Shown piece after piece: positions 58,084 through 64,000 of a stretch of DNA of 64,000 bases. The translations under genes were made by a program, and so were the position numbers. Position 1 is the first letter of the stretch. Every line of letters starts with the position of its first letter. The stretch comes from Diploscapter coronatus (Eukaryota > Nematoda > Chromadorea > Rhabditida > Rhabditidae), in the NCBI GenBank assembly GCA_964036155.1, contig OZ038422.1, forward strand, positions 37,719,201 through 37,783,200, in the 5' to 3' direction. The notes below the pieces were generated by a model. The model was not told the origin of the DNA and made no database searches. It worked only from the letters and a program-made list of their open reading frames with translations.

Positions 58084-60285
58084 TTAGAAGACGAACAACT
58101 GTTTCCTGTCGAATTTGTTCATCCCGTCTTCGAGCGCACTGACGTGATCGGTGATTTTCCTCTTTTCGAAACACGGCGTTTTGAGCTGACCCGCTTTGAT
58201 CCACTTTCCCAGCTCGGCGTACATTTTGTGTCTTTCCTGAAAACACTTCGACTTTTCAAAAATTAGAATGATCTCGCTAGCTTAGTGGTAGTGAGTTAGA
58301 TCATTTTTAAATAAAGATCTTAAAAATAATATATTTTTTAATTCTAACCTGAATATTCTCCTCCTGCTCGTACCATCTGGACATCCAATAGCCCACAAGC
58401 CTAATGTCTTTGAAAATCAATGGGCCGGTCGGGCACTGAAAATAGCTTGTACTTTTTTCGTCAAATTTGTCCGGTATTTTTTTTTCAAAGTTTCAGACCT
58501 GCACAGGTTGTTTGCTCATTCCCCCGTAGGTGACCATGACACCGTTATTCTCCAAATGAGCCGCCAGAAACAGGGACGACTTTCCGCCGACGCTGTTCAG
58601 AGCGAGTTTGATGCCTTTCGTCTTTATTTTTCGGCTGGAAATATCAAATTTGAAAAGAAATAATGACTTGTAAAAATAAACATGATTTATTGGAAAAAAT
58701 ACAAGTGAGCCATATTCCCTATAAAATCCCGATTTTGTGACTCAAATTTAAAGAAATGAATCAATTAATAATAGCTTCAGAAAATTGTTACAAATAAAAA
58801 AATAAACCTGCACAACTCCTCTTCAGTGTAGACCTCGTCTGCACCGAGCGATTTCAAATCTTCAACCAACTTTTCCAAATCGTCCCTTTTCCTCACGACG
58901 CTCACTGAGCGAAATCCGAGGATTTTACAAATCTGAAGAAAACTTTTTATTGATTTTTCCCAAAAAAAATAGAATTTATACCTGAATAACATATCTGCTC
59001 ACCGCCGAGTTGCCCGCATTTTGGAGCACCACATCGCCGGGCTTCAAATCGACGAAATCCTTCAGCATACGGTACGCCGTAGGTGGGTTCACCTAAAGTA
59101 TTTTAAATAAATACATTTTTGTGCTGTATTTTTTTATGACAAGACTACTACTATTCCTATATTTTAAACTATTTATTTTTAGTAAAATAAAATTTTTAAA
59201 AAATACTTGCAAAACTGCACTGGCTTCAAGGGGAAGAGTGTTGTCGATCACGAAAAGTTGATCCTGAAGAGAATTTTTTTTTAGAGTTTTGAGAAAAATA
59301 AATCTCGAGTCTATTTCGTAGAAAATACAAACATATTCAAAATAGTTCAAGTTTGAATGGTGCATTATTCATTTAAATGCGCAAAGTAAGTTTCAATTCA
59401 AATCTCGATTTTTCCGAAAATATTTTTTTTATAAACAAAAAAAATTGATTTAAGACCTGCTTATGATGGCCATATTCTCTCCAGGTGCCTAGCCCAGAGC
59501 GGCCAGGCAAAACGTGATCCCCGACTTTGAAGCCCGTCACGCCTTCACCGATCTAAAACAGTTTCGATAAGAAGAAAAATCGATTTTTTCCTAACCTGTT
59601 CGACTCTCCCAAACCCCTCGTTGCCACCGACCGCGGGAAGCGTGGGTTTGACGGGATAGACTCCTTGGATCTGAAGTTAAACGTTGTGAAAAACAGGGAG
59701 TTTTCGAAAATCTTCGATTGAATTGAAATAGTGCTGATAAAAAAATCAACAAAAAATAATTTTTAAATTTCAGATTTAGCATAAATAAGTTGATAATGAA
59801 CAAAATGCTAAAAATGTTAAAAAAAAAGACCTGATTCAGGTCAGCCGGATTGATCGGTGCGGCAATCCACTTGACGTGCACGTGACCGGCGGGGGGCTTG
59901 TCCGGCAATTCGACGGTCTCGAATTTTATTGCCTAGGAAAACCTTCTTTATTTATTTTGAGGTTATAGGATTTTGAGACATTGATTGACGGTAGAAATTT
60001 CGCTAGAATAAGCAAACTTCTTTGAACATATTAGAGCTTTTTCGAATGAATTCGATGAAAATCAATTTCCTGCAGAAATTCAATTTTATTGAAACGTACA
60101 AGAATTTCTCAATAAATCTTCCAATTCCCGAGATAGTTAGCATTAGCACAATTTCATTTTCTTTGTCTCTGATCTTTGTGTATTTTGAAATCTACCTCAG
60201 GGGGGTTTCCATTGGCGGCATACACCAATTGTTTCGTCGTCAAATTTCGGGTCGAAATTCGAAAAATCCCTCGGAGCGTCAACAT
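58084..60285 (-). CDS. mecr: Mitochondrial trans-2-enoyl-CoA reductase (MECR/ETR1)
   Basis: NADPH-dependent reductase of mitochondrial fatty acid synthesis. Starts at 60285 with [20 protein letters not shown], an Arg/Ser-rich targeting peptide. Exons in order give [90 protein letters not shown] (nucleotide-binding turn), [45 protein letters not shown] and LVGYWMSRW. It ends RKQLFVF at 58084. Catalytic Tyr of the family is in the [14 protein letters not shown] region. About ten exons with short introns; length about 350, normal. A possible upstream in-phase exon lies at 61050-61135. Confidence 0.94.
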
Positions 60286-61529
60286 TTTTATGTTTCCTGA
60301 AAAAACTGAAAATTTTAAAAATTAAAAGAAAAGTTAAACATGTGAAAACGGACTTCCAACCCAATTTGGTTATTTTTCAAAATTACAAAGAAAAATACTT
60401 GACTTTATTTTCTTCAACGAAATGTGTGTTTCGAAGTTACAAAGGAAAGGATATGGTAAAAACGGACTATATCTAGATTACAAACAAACGGGAAAATTGT
60501 CTCAAAAAGAAGACATATTTTGAGATATAAATCAAAAATCAATCTAGAAAAAAACAAACAAGTTTATTTGAAAGAGATCAACAAGAAAAGGAATATGAAT
60601 CAAATAAGAAAAGAAAAAAAAAACATTTCGACCATCAAGTTAAATATCATTTCGAGGTTTTCAAGTCATAATTATTACAGAAAAGTTGAAAACAATTGAT
60701 AAAAACGCCTGAAGATTTCTGGGGGATTTTTTAAAAATAAATATTTTTAAATTCAAAAAATAACAGTAGCTAGGCAACTCGTAAATGAAGAGATGAAGGA
60801 GTGACAAGTCATTTCATTTCCAAACCATCTATCCCTTACTTTCATTCTTTTCCCTATTCCTAGCTAAATGTGTCGTCATCTCATCATTGGTCCCCTGTAT
60901 TTACCGACGAATGACAGACAAACGGCTCATTTTTATTTCTTCACTTTTCCTACATTCCCTATACGTCGTAAATACAGCAAGCCCTCATCATTTACTAATT
61001 ATCCAGTAATCCAAAGATAAAATTAGAATAAAGTAAAACAATAAAATACCGTAACCCGTGTGGTCGTACGCCTTCAGAAAAACGCCTCTAGACATCAGTA
61101 GACTCAATAATTCACCTCTCGTCTTTCGAATGGCTCTGAAATTTTTGCAATTAAAATAAAATATTCCTTTCTAAATTTTATTGTTGATTGGAGAGCAAAG
61201 TCGATATCCACGTCCAGCAATTAGAAATCGAATTTGGAGCGAAATAGCAATTTGCGTAGAAGGGAAACGAGATGAATAGCGGAATAATTTTTGAATATCG
61301 GCGTTCCCTCCCAATCAATAATAAACTTTGCCCATTATTTTTGAAAGCGGTTTTATATTTCAAAACACCCACCTTTATTATTTGTTCAAGCATAACGAAA
61401 CACATAAATAGGGGTATCTCCAAGTAATACTTTTAAAAATAACGAACAAAAATGAAATTTACTGGGCCAGTCTGTTAATTATTTTTGAAAAGGTTGGCTT
61501 TTTTTAATTTGATTTTCAGCACCTTGCAT
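60286..61529. other. Spacer between MECR and the SR-protein gene, with one orphan exon-like segment
   Basis: Minus-strand segment 61050-61135 reads AIRKTRGELLSLLMSRGVFL then KAYDHTGY between a TTTCAG acceptor and a GTATTT donor, and would join in phase to the sequence just ahead of the MECR start codon. No start for it was found. The rest is AT-rich and shows nothing else. Confidence 0.35.
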
Positions 61530-64000
61530 TTATTTGGCCTCCTCCCACTCGTCGCTGCTGTCGTTTTTCTTCTCCCTCGATTTTCCGTTCCTTTCGGCCT
61601 TCTTTGCGAGCAGTCTCTCACGCAGTTTTTCCTCGTCTTCCTCCGAGTCCTGGAGCCATTTTTATTTTTAAATATTTTCGAAAGAAAATAAAAATTATGT
61701 AAGTTTTGGAAATTTCTAATGAAAAACAAAAATGATGATAGTAGAATAGAAATTTAGAAAGAAGAAATATCATAAAAAGTAGAAAATTTGAAATTTAGAA
61801 CGAAGAAGAATATTTGGAAATGTCCGAATAATTGAGGAAATTTTCGAGAACCGTAGACGTATTTAGAGAAAATACGAATATCTTAGATCAGATTTAGGCA
61901 GACTGGCCCAGCAAATGTAGACAGGCCGAATATATATAGGAAAGTTCAGGGATTATGGTAGTTTTTGAAAGTTCGAATAAAATTAAAATCTCACCCTCCG
62001 ACTAGAGTCGTTCTCCTTCTCGCGACGCTCACGTTTGTGGTCCCTAAAAATAAAGCTATTTTTTAAAGCATTTTTCTTAAATTTAAAGCCATTTTTTTTT
62101 AGAAAATAACTTAAATTATTATAAATTCCTATTTTTCAAATTAAAAACTAAAAATTTTCGAAAACCCCAAATTCAAACATATTCATTTTGGGCATACCAT
62201 CGAAAAATCTCTCGTTAGCTACTATCGCTATCGCTAAAATTACGAAAATTCGAACTTCCTCCGGTTAGTAGTGGGCAACGATTAGAAAAAAAAAGTTGAG
62301 GAATTTTTGAAATCCTATAAAATCCAAAGCAAAACTTATCTTTATTTTTTTTTTGCAAATTTTTTTCGAAATAACCACTCAAAAATGTACTATTTTGGCG
62401 TAATATCATCAATGAATAGAGAATCTTCTACATAGTTTTGTCTAAAGTTGCTACTTTTACAAATCGTCTTTTCAGCTCCAATGTTTTTTTTTCCTATAAA
62501 TAAAAATTCAAGGTTCAAGAAAGGTTTTTCGTTTTTCATTTTAAAAAAATTCCAAGATTTCAAAAACTCCTCGAATAGTTGTGAGTCAGAAAACCCTTCA
62601 CCAAAAAGGAATGCCCCTGGCTAAATCATCTAACCGGTGTGTCTGTGTTTGTATCTCATTTACATAGGTGTGCACCTTTTGCTGTCTCTGTCTCTGTCCC
62701 TGTCTCTGGAACGGCTCCTCTTTCTGTCCTTCCTGTCCCTCGAACGAGACCTCTTACGATCGCGAGAGCGTGAGCGATCACGGCGACGTTCACTGAAATT
62801 ACATAGATAATTAGCGGGTAATTAAAGTAATAATCCTTAATTACTCGAATTAAATCATAGCTAAGTATCGGAAAATAAAATTTGGCTTCTTTGAGTTATG
62901 AGAAGTGACTAAATGAGAAACTAAGGGAAACATATCCCTTTAGTTTTTCGTGTTTTAACTTAAACCTTATTTTTCCCAAATGTAAAGTCTTGTCAAAAAT
63001 CGATACTTGGCAAATTTCACTAGTTTGTCTTCATAGATAATTACCCTAGTTAACGTTAATTTAGTTATCCTAATTAGGTTAGTTAGTCAATTACCGGCTC
63101 CTGCTCCTCTTCCTGTCGCGGCTTCTGCTTCGCCTCCTGGGGCTGCGCGATCTGCGTCTGTCTCGCGAGCGGGAACGGCGGCTGCGACGCGGCGAGCGGG
63201 AATCGCGATCTGGAATTTTGAAATTGGTCATATTTTCGAAGAAAAATTTCTATAAATGTTCACGACCAAAAATATTCGAGTGAATAATTGATTTTTGATC
63301 ATTATGCAAAATATTCCGAATTCACAAAATGACCTGAAATTATGCGAATTTCGATCGGTAGGGAAAAATCTTTGAAAATGCTCAAGTTTTTGATAGATTT
63401 TATAAAAATAGGGCTAAAGTTGTTAAATTTGCCAGATTTCCCTCACCTCCACCCCCAGTTTTGCCCATGCGAATGGCGTCCTCGATTTCCTCGAGAGCCT
63501 GTGCGTCCGTCTTCTGCTGCGGCTTGATGATCGCGACTCTAAAAAGATACAATAAAATCGTTCGTATTTCAGATTTATATGGTCTTCTGAAAAAAAAACC
63601 ACTCGCTATGGAAAATGGCTTTTTTTTTATAGCGATTAGCTTTCTAATATGTCATTTTTATATTTTTTTTTATCAAATTTTCGCTTTAATTTGGTAAGCT
63701 TAGAAGAGGACATGCATAAAAATGAAGTTCTTTAAAAATTTCAATTTTTTTCAATATTATTTCCTCTTTAAAAATGGTAAACACTCAAAAAGATGAAAAA
63801 AACAAATATTGGTCATTACTAAATTGACGGAGTGACAGATGGCGGAGTCCTATAGTTAGAGATAGACTAGAGAATGAAACTTGAAAGAAATAGTGTGGAA
63901 AAGACGCGCACTCCGTCAAATAGTAATTAGCGAAAATACCTGGAATGAACGATTTTGAGGGGTCGGCCCTCGAACTCGAGTCCGTTGTTTTGTAGGGCTA
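61530..64000 (-). CDS. rsp-7: SREK1/RSP-7-type SR splicing regulator, 3' part (runs off the right edge)
   Basis: Arg/Ser-rich splicing factor. The first visible exon (about 63949-64000) is the end of an RNA recognition motif, reading LEFEGRPLKIVHSR. The next (about 63437-63540) has the family's AIIKPQQKTDAQALEEIEDA, the linker typical of SREK1/SRp86. Exons at about 63100-63210 and 62685-62793 form an RS domain (SRSRDRKRSRSRDRKDRKRS and more). The last exons (61990-62045, 61530-61650) are acidic and Lys-rich and end NDSSDEWEEAK. Introns are 100-550 bases. The RRM start is beyond the window. The symbol is by likeness to C. elegans RSP-7, recalled and not aligned. Confidence 0.85.
63811..63931. 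mobile_element. 121-base MITE with TTACTA..TGACGGAGTG ends
   Basis: Left ATTACTAAATTGACGGAGTG; right reverse complement ATTACTATTTGACGGAGTG. Sits in an intron of the SR-protein gene. Shares its end core with 40664-40800. Confidence 0.72.

Noticed and set aside
58266..58307. tRNA-like sequence (tagcttagtggtagtgag) in a MECR intron
   Set aside because: A-box likeness only; no anticodon arm, T arm or acceptor stem of tRNA length.
1..64000. CRISPR arrays, bacterial operons, rRNA or complete tRNA genes
   Set aside because: None seen; the window is eukaryotic and no full cloverleaf or rRNA segment was found by reading.

Overview
The window is nuclear DNA of a nematode, most like a rhabditid. It is AT-rich. 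Genes are split by many short introns (often 40-60 bases) with TTTCAG-type acceptors. Several genes look like orthologues of Caenorhabditis genes, some lie head-to-tail at operon-like spacing, and a tRNA-derived SINE and many fold-back DNA elements lie between and inside genes. All gene models below were assembled by eye from splice signals, reading phase and recalled family conservation. Exon edges are good to a few bases where given, but no alignment was run.

Layout, left to right: 5' part of a ZYG-9/XMAP215 TOG-domain gene (1-1408, -); SINE (2586-2882); annexin with a Gly/Tyr/Pro/Gln-rich tail (4146-8037, +); 1.1-kb TTAA-flanked fold-back element (8230-9331); phospholipase B-like gene (9796-12040, -); a TA-flanked MITE; a 7.4-kb gene for a membrane-anchored protein with four degenerate VWA-like domains joined by mucin-like linkers (13023-20438, -); another MITE; two small unrecognised genes; a CHP1-like EF-hand gene (22777-25529, -); an 88-residue membrane protein gene (26376-27195, +); a mitochondrial SLC30A9-type gene (28136-34578, -) whose last intron holds a 2.3-kb relative of the first TTAA element; a small type I membrane protein gene 120 bases behind a glucosylceramidase gene (35103-38024, -); a PP1-type phosphatase (38769-40564, +); an unrecognised protein (41588-43424, +); a sigma-type GST (43620-44476, -).

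The right third is a run of minus-strand housekeeping genes: TRIP4/ASC-1 (45930-49497), MAD1/mdf-1 (50465-52670), PET100 (52976-53637), a 4-kb gene-poor, repeat-rich stretch (53912-57949), mitochondrial enoyl-CoA reductase MECR (58084-60285) and the 3' part of an SREK1/RSP-7 type SR protein (61530 to beyond 64000). Functions present include mitosis (ZYG-9, MAD1), mitochondria (SLC30A9, PET100, MECR) and lysosomal lipid handling (PLBD, glucosylceramidase), but they do not form one pathway.

The least ordinary content is the mobile DNA (a SINE with 18-base target duplication; two TTAA palindromic elements, one apparently chimeric; at least seven short inverted-repeat elements; one fold-back with 18-base direct repeats), the tandem VWA-like mucin protein, and three GC-AG introns.
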